Source: Parafilimonas sp. (lineage in GTDB: Bacteria; Bacteroidota; Bacteroidia; Chitinophagales; Chitinophagaceae). From it: a stretch of DNA of 12,494 nt. The notes under the pieces are model-generated. The model was given only the letters and a program-made list of their open reading frames with translations. It was not told where the DNA came from and made no database searches. The translations under genes and the position numbers were made by a program. The stretch is taken from assembly GCA_025927795.1 (NCBI GenBank), contig JAICKT010000093.1, positions 1 through 12,494 on the forward strand. Reading direction: 5' to 3'. This document shows, piece by piece, positions 1-5,775 of this stretch (positions within the stretch are counted from its first letter, which is position 1; every line of letters begins with the position of its first letter).

Positions 1-282
1 GCACCTTTTTTCTGCGAGCCCTGGATAGATAAAGCGATTCTTGATATGCATTTTTATTCGCCGGCAATGTGGAGCATATTTTTATTGCAGGATTTATTAG
101 GAACAAGCAAAGAATTGCGTCGTGAAAATCCGCATGAAGAACGCATTAATGTACCTGCAATACCAAAATATTACTGGAAATATCGCATGCATTTATATCT
201 TGAAAATTTACTTAAAGCAGATAATTTCAATAACGAACTTCATAATGATTTAGTTGCATGCGGAAGAGCAGCAGAGAATTAA
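1..282 (+). CDS. malQ: 4-alpha-glucanotransferase (GH77, amylomaltase), C-terminal fragment
   Basis: The frame is open from base 1 and ends at the TAA at 280-282, so only the last 93 residues of a gene starting outside the window are present. The sequence PWIDKAILDMHFYSPAMW, then LQDLLGTSKELRRENPHEER, then INVPAIPKYYWKYRMHL is the conserved end of GH77 4-alpha-glucanotransferases of the long Bacteroidota/plant DPE2 type. There the ERINVP..P.YYW.YRMH block closes the catalytic barrel. The enzyme moves alpha-1,4-glucan segments between malto-oligosaccharides or onto glucose in cytoplasmic maltodextrin and glycogen metabolism. Whether the missing N-terminus carries the CBM20 starch-binding domains usual in this subtype cannot be seen. 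Transcription very probably stops at the hairpin at 310-347. Identification is from recognised family motifs and is firm despite the truncation. Confidence 0.9.
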   Translation, partial: APFFCEPWIDKAILDMHFYSPAMWSIFLLQDLLGTSKELRRENPHEERINVPAIPKYYWKYRMHLYLENLLKADNFNNELHNDLVACGRAAEN

Positions 283-309
283 ATTTGATATTGAATTAAT
301 TTATGTTGT

Positions 310-347
310 AAATCGTTGCAGGATTTTTGCAACGATTTTTTCTTTTT
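310..347 (+). terminator. Rho-independent terminator after malQ
   Basis: A perfect 11-bp stem (AAATCGTTGCA at 310-320 pairing with TGCAACGATTT at 328-338) with a 7-nt loop runs directly into a T-rich tract (336-347, interrupted by one C). It lies 28 bp after the malQ stop and 17 bp before the aldo/keto reductase start. It therefore separates these two co-directional genes into different transcription units. Confidence 0.9.
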
Positions 348-363
348 ATAATTTAAGCTGAAT

Positions 364-1377
364 ATGAAATATAATTTTTTAGGCACAACAGGTATAAAAG
401 TTTCAGAACTATGTTTAGGAACAATGACGTTTGGCGGTAAAGGTTACTGGACTGCAATAGGGCAATTAACGCAACAGGCAGTTGATGAAATTATGAAGCA
501 GGCAATTGATGCAGGCATAAATTTTATTGATACAGCAAATGTTTATTCAGAAGGGCTGGCAGAAGAACTTACCGGAAAATCAATAAAAAATTTAGGTTTA
601 AAAAGAGATGATCTTGTTATAGCTACAAAAGTTCGTGGTAAAACAGGCGAAGGTGTAAATGAAATTGGTTTATCACGCAAGCATATTATGCAGCAGATTG
701 ATGAAAGTTTAAAACGGTTAAACATTGATTATATTGACCTTTATCAAATACATGGTTATGATGCGTTAACACCTATTGAAGAAACTATAAGAACGTTTGA
801 TGATTTGGTGAGAAGCGGAAAAGTGAGATACATTGGTGCAAGTAATGTTTCAGCATGGCAATTAATGAAAGCGCTTTCATTTTCTCAATATAATAACCTT
901 GCAAAATTTGTTTCACTGCAGGCTTATTATACAATTGCAGGCAGAGATTTGGAACGCGAATTAATTCCTTTATTAAACGACCAGAAAATTGGATTGATGG
1001 TTTGGAGCCCGTTAGCCGGCGGTTTCTTAAGTGGGAAATATTCACGCAATAAAAATCCTGAAGGTGCACGCAGATTAAGTTTTGATTTTCCACCAATCAA
1101 TAAAGAAAAAGCATTTGATATTATTGATGTGATGGAACCGATAGCAAAATCTAAAAATGTTTCTGTTGCACAAATTGCATTGGCATGGTTGTTACATCAA
1201 CCGGCTGTAACAAGTGTGATTATCGGCGCAAAAAATATAGAACAGTTAACTCAAAATTTAAATGCAGTTAATGTGCAGTTCACAGAAGATGAATTAAAAA
1301 ATCTTGATGAAGTGAGTAAGTTAACAAAAGAATATCCTGCCTGGATGCTTGAACGACAAGGTCACGATAGAAAATAA
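364..1377 (+). CDS. Aldo/keto reductase
   Basis: This is a 337-residue cytoplasmic NAD(P)H-dependent oxidoreductase of the aldo/keto reductase superfamily, a full-length (beta/alpha)8 barrel. The catalytic tetrad is intact: Asp56 and Tyr61 in DTANVYSEG, Lys89 in ATKVRG, and His130 in YQIHGYD. The GASN motif (158-161), SLQAYY (Gln186), SPLAGGFLSGKY (215-226) and IIGAKNIEQLTQN (286-298) match the cofactor-binding parts of the open-chain subgroup that includes YajO, YhdN/GS69 and voltage-gated K+ channel beta-like proteins. The physiological carbonyl substrate cannot be told from sequence. The ATG at 364 is placed so that the protein begins MKYNFLGTTGIKVSELCLGT, the normal family start. There is no clear Shine-Dalgarno, as is common in Bacteroidota. 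The gene follows a terminator, so it needs its own promoter. Its stop lies 3 bp from the stop of the convergent toxin pseudogene. Confidence 0.95.
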   Translation: MKYNFLGTTGIKVSELCLGTMTFGGKGYWTAIGQLTQQAVDEIMKQAIDAGINFIDTANVYSEGLAEELTGKSIKNLGLKRDDLVIATKVRGKTGEGVNEIGLSRKHIMQQIDESLKRLNIDYIDLYQIHGYDALTPIEETIRTFDDLVRSGKVRYIGASNVSAWQLMKALSFSQYNNLAKFVSLQAYYTIAGRDLERELIPLLNDQKIGLMVWSPLAGGFLSGKYSRNKNPEGARRLSFDFPPINKEKAFDIIDVMEPIAKSKNVSVAQIALAWLLHQPAVTSVIIGAKNIEQLTQNLNAVNVQFTEDELKNLDEVSKLTKEYPAWMLERQGHDRK

Positions 1378-1380
1378 TTG

Positions 1381-1685
1381 TTATAAAAGTTTTCTTAATC
1401 TTTTTTTATATAAATAGGGATTTCGCTTTGCATGTATCACGCAATAAATATAAACTGTTTGTTCACTCACTTTATAGAAAATTAAATACGGGAACTTATG
1501 AAGCCTTATTTTTCATCGCCATATAAATAAGAAAATGCGTCAGGAGTCTTGGAAATTTTGTTTATTGCTTTATCAAGTTGTGCAATAAACCTCTTACTTA
1601 ATTCAACAGACTTTAGGTCATACCATTTTGCAATTTCAACGATGTCTTCCTTTGCATCATCGTACAGCCTTATTGAGTATTCCAT
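1381..1685 (-). pseudogene. RelE/ParE-family toxin, disrupted by a -1 frameshift
   Basis: Reading leftward from the ATG at 1685, the frame encodes MEYSIRLYDDAKEDIVEIAKW, ending FSYLYGDEK, then hits TAA at 1508-1506 after 59 codons. The rest of a RelE/ParE toxin continues at once in another frame: re-reading base 1509 gives IRLHKFPYLIFYKVSEQTVY, then IYCVIHAKRNPYLYKKRLRK, to the TAA at 1383-1381. The two parts join into a normal 101-residue toxin with the family order: N-terminal helices, then a beta-sheet with the FPYLIFY strand, then a basic HAKRNP end. The break is in a run of five A's (T's at 1509-1513 on the plus strand), where one extra A would restore the frame. The family cleaves ribosome-bound mRNA (RelE) or poisons gyrase (ParE); sequence alone does not say which. 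The start overlaps the antitoxin end by 16 bp. It could be a real loss of function, a sequencing error, or (less likely) frameshift expression. Confidence 0.85.
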
Positions 1686-1894
1686 CTGTTCTTAAGCAGT
1701 TGTTTAACTTCTTGCCATGAATAGGTCAATTGATTTGAATTTTCAATAGATTGAATTCTTTCCTTTATAAAAGTAATATGCTCCTCACTTAATTTATAGT
1801 CATTTTCAAAATCATCCAGATTATCCTGTATAGCTTCCATAATAGCAACCTGTTGCTCTTCAGGCAACTTCAGTATTTCTTCTATTGTTGGCAT
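1670..1894 (-). CDS. Addiction-module antitoxin (Unstable_antitox family)
   Basis: This 74-residue acidic protein has the layout of the putative addiction module component family (Pfam 09720, TIGR02574). It opens with MPTIEEILKLPEEQQVAIME, corresponding to the usual '..LPxEERxxLxExL' helix, followed by an acidic linker. Towards the end, after SIENSNQLTYSW, comes QEVKQLLKNRW; 'sWeEVkxxL' is the family's C-terminal signature. It is expected to bind and neutralise the RelE/ParE toxin encoded just downstream, whose ATG lies within the last codons of this gene (16-bp overlap), so the two would be translationally coupled. The reading frame is intact although the toxin frame is broken, so it may now be an orphan antitoxin. 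I see no separate DNA-binding domain. The ATG at 1894 is the only reasonable start. No convincing promoter box was found upstream; there is a near-miss (TAGTTTG) about 40 bp away. Confidence 0.85.
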   Translation of the reverse strand: MPTIEEILKLPEEQQVAIMEAIQDNLDDFENDYKLSEEHITFIKERIQSIENSNQLTYSWQEVKQLLKNRWNTQ

Positions 1895-1958
1895 TGTTAA
1901 TTTTTTTAAAGTTATCGTATTAAAATCAGGGCAAACTAAACTCTAAGATACGAATTCA

Positions 1959-1966
1959 TATTTTTG
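1959..1966 (+). promoter_or_regulatory. Possible Bacteroidota -7 promoter box before the epimerase
   Basis: TATTTTTG fits the Bacteroidota -7 consensus TAnnTTTG exactly, but no TTG-type -33 element is visible at the expected distance upstream. It overlaps the TTG at 1964. If it is a real promoter, transcription would start after that codon and translation would have to use the TTG at 1985. The evidence is weak because a single AT-rich octamer can occur by chance. Confidence 0.25.
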
Positions 1967-3007
1967 AAATTAAAGAGCACCGAATTGAAACTCTATTATA
2001 AAAAAATAAATCTTCCGTTCGAATATCCTTTCACCATTTCTGGCGGAAGAACAAAAACACATCAACCTTCTTTAATTGTTGCATTGCAATTGGGCAATTT
2101 AATTGGCTATGGTGAAGCTCCGGCTATAACTTATTATAACATTACAGTTGAGCAAATGATTGCTGATATTGAAAGCAGAAAAAATGCAATTGAAAAGTTT
2201 GCTTTAACTACACCTGAACGTTACTGGCATTATCTGCATCATTTAATTCCGAGCAGCCCGTTTTTAGTTTGTGCGCTTGATATGGCTGCGTGGGATTTGT
2301 TTGGCAAAATGCATAATCAACCTTTATATAAATTATGGAATACTGAATGGAAAAATACGCCCATTACAGATTATACAATTGGCATTGACAGTATTGAAAA
2401 GATGGTTGAAAAAATGCAGGCACATCCATCATCCATTTATAAAATAAAAGTGGGAACAGGCGATGACATTGCAACAATTGAAGCTTTAAGAAAACATACG
2501 AACGCAATTTTCAGGGTTGATGCAAATGCAGGCTGGACAATTAATGAAGCGATTGAAAAAATCCCTTTATTAAAAAATTTAGGCGTTGAATTGGTTGAAC
2601 AACCGTTAGCAAAAGATGAATGGAGTGAAATGAAGTTTTTGTATGAGCATTCATCACTTCCGTTATTTGCAGATGAAAGTTGCGTGTTTGAAAATGATGT
2701 TATTAAATGCTTTGAATGTTTTCATGGTATCAACATCAAACTGGTAAAATGTAGCGGCATAACACCTGCTTTGCGAATGATTGAAGAAGCTAAAAAATTA
2801 AACCTGAAAATCATGATGGGCAGCATGAATGAGTGCACTATCGGCTCTGCTGCTATAGCACATTTTTTACCGCAGCTTGATTATGTTGACATGGATGGAC
2901 CTTTATTATTAAAAGAAGATATTGCAAGCGGCTTACAGTATGAAAATGGAAAAGTTTCCGTTGCAGATAAACCGGGTTTGGGCATTCAAACAAATGTTTT
3001 TGATTAA
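1964..3007 (+). CDS. Dipeptide epimerase (enolase superfamily, L-Ala-D/L-Glu epimerase-like)
   Basis: This cytoplasmic enzyme is predicted to epimerise dipeptides such as L-Ala-D-Glu from murein turnover, via a metal-stabilised enolate. Counting from the TTG at 1964 (347 residues), the N-terminal capping domain (about 1-125) contains FTISGGRTKT. The barrel has the K-x-K pair (Lys160, Lys162), metal ligands Asp186 (RVDANAGW), Glu212 (VEQPL) and Asp237 (ADES), and the opposite base Lys259 (INIKLVKCSG). GSMNE at 286-290 and the Asp309-x-Asp311 pair (YVDMDGP), which marks dipeptide epimerases by binding the substrate amino group, are also present. No in-frame ATG exists after the upstream stop at 1937-1939. 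The candidate starts are TTG 1964 and TTG 1985; the latter gives MKLYYKKINLPFEYPF, which aligns better with family starts and has AAAGAG just upstream. The exact dipeptide preference is unknown. The gene is monocistronic and convergent with the next one. Confidence 0.9.
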   Translation: MKLKSTELKLYYKKINLPFEYPFTISGGRTKTHQPSLIVALQLGNLIGYGEAPAITYYNITVEQMIADIESRKNAIEKFALTTPERYWHYLHHLIPSSPFLVCALDMAAWDLFGKMHNQPLYKLWNTEWKNTPITDYTIGIDSIEKMVEKMQAHPSSIYKIKVGTGDDIATIEALRKHTNAIFRVDANAGWTINEAIEKIPLLKNLGVELVEQPLAKDEWSEMKFLYEHSSLPLFADESCVFENDVIKCFECFHGINIKLVKCSGITPALRMIEEAKKLNLKIMMGSMNECTIGSAAIAHFLPQLDYVDMDGPLLLKEDIASGLQYENGKVSVADKPGLGIQTNVFD

Positions 3008-3045
3008 CCTAATGATGTTGCTTATAAGCTATAAAACTTTTTCCA

Positions 3046-3124
3046 CGTCATTTCGACAATAGGAGAAATCTCTTATATATTAACAACTTCAGAGTCAGGA
3101 GATGTCTCGTTCCTCGACATGACG
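3046..3124. repeat. Imperfect palindromic intergenic element (REP-like)
   Basis: The left arm (3046-3072, beginning CGTCATTTCGAC and ending GAGAAATCTC) pairs with the right arm (3098-3124, beginning GGAGATGTCTCG and ending CGACATGACG) as a long hairpin with one bulge and a few mismatches, closing over a 25-nt AT-rich loop. The 'CGTCATTTCGA...GGAGAAATCTC' wording is familiar to me from dispersed intergenic palindromes in Bacteroidota genomes, but I cannot search for copies here. It sits between two convergent genes, 38 bp from each stop, so it may also act as a bidirectional transcription stop. Confidence 0.7.
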
Positions 3125-3161
3125 AGTTCTTAACCACTTTATGAACCAAGACTAATATTGA

Positions 3162-4676
3162 TTATTTCGTAACAGGTTTATCACTATAAATAATATAATC
3201 CCAGGTATTTATTTCAGCCTCATTAGTTGGATTAAGAATTTTAATTCTTACTGTATGCTTTTTATTTTCCAATCTATACTTCCAGAATAATTCATAACGG
3301 CGTATGGTAAAATTTGTAGGCAACTTTGCTGTTTCTGTCTTTTCACCATCAATATAAAGCTCTGCTTCAAAATCATGTTCCGCAGAATTATCTTTTAATC
3401 TTCTTGCTTCACCCCTTAAAATAAAACCGGTTCCTTCAAAATCAAAACTTATATCATTAATATTTTCATGCGAAAAATTATCTTGCTCAATCGGATACAT
3501 GCCTGTAAAACCCTGTTCAAATTTTACAGCTTCTGGCGATTGCAGTTTGATGGTTACATTATCACTATTAACGCTACCACCATTGCGCTGCACATTTTGT
3601 AATGCATGTTTAAAACTAATATCATAAGTTTTATTCAACGACATTGTTGTGTATTTAAAATCCATGTCTTCAACATCTTTTAAACCCATTTTCCAATAAG
3701 CAGGAATTTTTTTGTAACCAAGCATCGTTCCTAAAATTCCGCCAACGCTCGATGGATTACAATCGGCATCCTGTCCGCATCGAGCAGTTATTTCAAGGGT
3801 TTTTGTATAATCACCATTGCCATATAATAATCCTAGCACAACGTAAGCGCTGTTTATTTTGGAATCAATATCAAACGTATTAAACACACCATCACCGCAG
3901 GCAATATCCTCACTCCATTTTTTTTGCAATTCAAACCATGTTTGATGCCAATCGTTTGGATATTGTTTATGCCATTTAATAACATCTGCAATGCAGTTAT
4001 AAAATTTGCTTTGTTTTGGAATTGTTTTTAATGCTTCATTAATAATTTCATTCATGTTGTTTGAAATAAAAGCCTGCGTGTACATCGCGCCAATAAAAAC
4101 ACCGCCGTACCAACCGTCGCCATAATTCATAATATGACCAATTTTATCGCTGATTGCAGACGCTGCATTTGGCATCCCAGGGCTCATCAATCCTGCAAAA
4201 TCACTTTCAATTTGATAATCTATATCATCTGCATGCGGATTATTCATCCAGTATCCGCTTTGCGGCGCTTTTATTCCATTTAAAATATTATATCGCGCAG
4301 CCTGGTTTGCATGCCACAACATATAGCCCGCATGCGCAAATGCGTTGGCAAAAGAATCAACAGGTGCATCAAAACCATAACGCTCAAACACATCAACAAA
4401 AGTTAAATCCATATACAAATCATCATACAATCCTGCATTGTTAACCATGTTATCTTTCAATAACCCATCCTTCCAAACAAGCGGCTGATAATCCTGGATA
4501 AAACTTCCGTTGAAACGAAATTCATACGGACCACCAAACGTAACGCCAATCGTTTGTCCGGCCCAACCACCCATAATTTTATCTTTCAATTCTTCTTTCG
4601 TTATCGTAAAATTTTTTTGCGCTGAAATATTTGCAACAATCGCAAGCAATAAAAAGCAGGTAAAATATTTTTTCAT
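3162..4676 (-). CDS. Exported ADP-ribosylglycohydrolase-family protein
   Basis: This 504-residue protein has a cleavable Sec signal peptide (MKKYFTCFLLLAIVANISAQ, cut near residue 20), so it acts in the periplasm or outside the cell. Residues about 27-345 match the ADP-ribosylglycohydrolase (ARH/DraG) fold: KIMGGWAGQTIGVTFGGPYE near the start, LYDDLYMDLTF (Asp85, Asp86), NPHADDID (147-153), YGDGWYGGVFIGAMY (185-199), and CGQDADCNPSSVGGILG (300-316, with Asp303 and Asp305). Classical enzymes use two Mg/Mn ions to remove ADP-ribose from proteins or from ADP-ribosyl compounds. Here both Asp pairs of the metal site are kept, but the neighbouring Thr/Ser ligands are replaced by Tyr/Leu and Cys. 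Residues about 375-504 form a predicted beta-rich C-terminal domain that I do not recognise. Substrate is unknown: secreted members of this family occur near carbohydrate genes, so an N- or O-glycoside is as likely as ADP-ribose. Confidence 0.85.
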   Translation of the reverse strand: MKKYFTCFLLLAIVANISAQKNFTITKEELKDKIMGGWAGQTIGVTFGGPYEFRFNGSFIQDYQPLVWKDGLLKDNMVNNAGLYDDLYMDLTFVDVFERYGFDAPVDSFANAFAHAGYMLWHANQAARYNILNGIKAPQSGYWMNNPHADDIDYQIESDFAGLMSPGMPNAASAISDKIGHIMNYGDGWYGGVFIGAMYTQAFISNNMNEIINEALKTIPKQSKFYNCIADVIKWHKQYPNDWHQTWFELQKKWSEDIACGDGVFNTFDIDSKINSAYVVLGLLYGNGDYTKTLEITARCGQDADCNPSSVGGILGTMLGYKKIPAYWKMGLKDVEDMDFKYTTMSLNKTYDISFKHALQNVQRNGGSVNSDNVTIKLQSPEAVKFEQGFTGMYPIEQDNFSHENINDISFDFEGTGFILRGEARRLKDNSAEHDFEAELYIDGEKTETAKLPTNFTIRRYELFWKYRLENKKHTVRIKILNPTNEAEINTWDYIIYSDKPVTK

Positions 4677-4720
4677 GCGTGAAAAATAATTATTGAAAAT
4701 ATAATTTTTGAATCAAGCTT

Positions 4721-4738
4721 ACACAAAAATATTTGTGT
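4721..4738 (-). promoter_or_regulatory. Inverted repeat with a possible -7 box upstream of the ADP-ribosylglycohydrolase gene
   Basis: ACACAAA (4721-4727) and TTTGTGT (4732-4738) form a perfect 7-bp inverted repeat around AATA. Read on the minus strand, 4731-4724 is TATTTTTG, which matches the Bacteroidota -7 consensus TAnnTTTG, about 48 bp upstream of the gene's ATG. No clear -33 TTG is seen at normal spacing. The overlap of a dyad with a promoter-like box would suit a repressor operator, but this is inference. Confidence 0.3.
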
Positions 4739-4805
4739 GCTGCCATTTTTGAAATAAAGCCTTCCGTTTTCAGCTAACTTCAACTTCTTTAAACAAAGAT
4801 TAAAA

Positions 4806-5207
4806 ATGTGGTGTTATCAGTTTCTCAATTATTTTTTCTTTTGTTTTCACACTGCACTTATTTTTTTCAATACGTTGGGATGGATATTTCGTAAAACAAG
4901 AAAATGGAATTTAATTACATTGCTTTTAACCGCATGCTCATGGTTTATTTTAGGAATATGGTATGGCTGGGGATATTGTTTTTGCACAGACTGGCACTGG
5001 CAAGTAAGAAAATATCTTGGCTATCACGATAATTCAAATTCATACATACAATTTCTTGCTCAAAAATTAACCGGTATAAATTTTTCTTCGCAGTTAACAG
5101 ACACTGTTACTGCAATTGTATTTTTTACAAGTCTTGCATTAAGTATTTGGTTTAATATAAGAGATTGGCATCTGAAAAAACAGGCAAATAAAAAACCAAG
5201 TGAATGA
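4806..5207 (+). CDS. DUF2784-like small membrane protein
   Basis: This 133-residue inner-membrane protein of unknown function has three hydrophobic spans, at about residues 5-28, 35-57 and 98-117, and a basic C-terminal tail (WHLKKQANKK). The WYGWGYCFCTDWHWQVRKYL stretch (52-71, with Cys58, Cys60 and the Thr-Asp-Trp-His-Trp motif) after the second span resembles the conserved Cys/'LTxWE/HW' region of DUF2784 proteins (Pfam 10861). Assignment is from that motif and topology and is moderate. The ATG at 4806 is the first in frame; AAAG lies upstream but there is no strong ribosome site. It diverges from the ADP-ribosylglycohydrolase gene, with 129 bp between starts, and lies 105 bp before the next small gene, so the two small genes could be co-transcribed. 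Confidence 0.75.
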   Translation: MWCYQFLNYFFFCFHTALIFFNTLGWIFRKTRKWNLITLLLTACSWFILGIWYGWGYCFCTDWHWQVRKYLGYHDNSNSYIQFLAQKLTGINFSSQLTDTVTAIVFFTSLALSIWFNIRDWHLKKQANKKPSE

Positions 5208-5312
5208 ATTAAAATCAAAGAATTGGTTAAGCTCCTCTTTTAAAAAAATAGCGGATACATTTCAAATAGATTTACATTTATGCCTTTCACGATTATTTTT
5301 TAAATAAATATC

Positions 5313-5507
5313 ATGGCTAATAAATTTAAAGCAGGAGATGTGGTTAAGCTTAAGATAGGCAGTCATTCAATGACTGTAAAAGGTAACGCCATCCGGTCTT
5401 CTCAGAATGAAACTATTTCAATACCTGACAAATATGAATGCATGTGGTCTGATGGAAAGAAAACACAAACTGCTGTTTTCAGAGAAGATATTTTGCAACT
5501 GGTTTAA
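5313..5507 (+). CDS. YodC/DUF2158-family small protein
   Basis: This 64-residue soluble protein of unknown function has the two conserved blocks of the DUF2158/YodC family (Pfam 09926). The first is FKAGDVVKLKIGSHSMTVKG near the N-terminus, corresponding to the usual 'f..GDvV.LkSGGp.MTV'. The second is YECMWSDGKKTQTAVFREDI (41-60), corresponding to 'v.C.WfdGkk.....F....L'. The predicted fold is a small SH3-like beta barrel. The insert NAIRSSQNETISIPDK between the blocks is typical of longer members. The ATG at 5313 is preceded by an AT-rich leader without a Shine-Dalgarno. The gene is probably transcribed with or just after the membrane protein upstream. The hairpin at 5588-5618 lies 80 bp beyond its stop. 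Confidence 0.85.
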   Translation: MANKFKAGDVVKLKIGSHSMTVKGNAIRSSQNETISIPDKYECMWSDGKKTQTAVFREDILQLV

Positions 5508-5587
5508 AGTGTGCGATGATTATCATTCTTAAAGCTGTCTTTCAATTTGCAGTGAATTCAAAGATCAACAAGCGCTATTAATACAAA

Positions 5588-5618
5588 AGCGCATTATCTG
5601 TCTGGGAGATAATGCGCT
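5588..5618. terminator. Strong hairpin between convergent genes, possible bidirectional terminator
   Basis: A perfect 12-bp stem (AGCGCATTATCT at 5588-5599 pairing with AGATAATGCGCT at 5607-5618) closes a 7-nt loop. On the plus strand it is not followed by a clear T-tract. On the minus strand it is followed by TTTTGTATT, which is only partly U-rich. Its place between the DUF2158 stop (5507) and the lipoprotein stop (5776) suits transcription termination from either side, but a structured small RNA end cannot be excluded. Confidence 0.5.
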
Positions 5619-5775
5619 AAATCAGGCATTCTTTTATTTAGTGAATACCATTTGTTTGCTGCTTATTAATTTACCTTCTGCATACTAAGAATAATTGTAC
5701 GCTCTGGAAGCAAGTGTAGCAGCATCTATATTCACCTTTCCTTTTCAACTGCGAATTTTAATCCTCATTCTTTTT

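Noticed and set aside
1505..1515. Programmed -1 frameshifting in the toxin gene.
   Set aside because: The site lacks an X-XXY-YYZ heptamer, since the Glu codon before the A-run cannot re-pair in the -1 frame, and I see no downstream stem-loop that would stimulate slippage. A deletion or sequencing error is simpler.
4154..4444. A 96-codon plus-strand frame rich in His and Gln inside the ADP-ribosylglycohydrolase gene.
   Set aside because: Its composition is the antisense image of Met/Trp/Cys/Ala-rich codons in the real gene, and it has no independent family signature.
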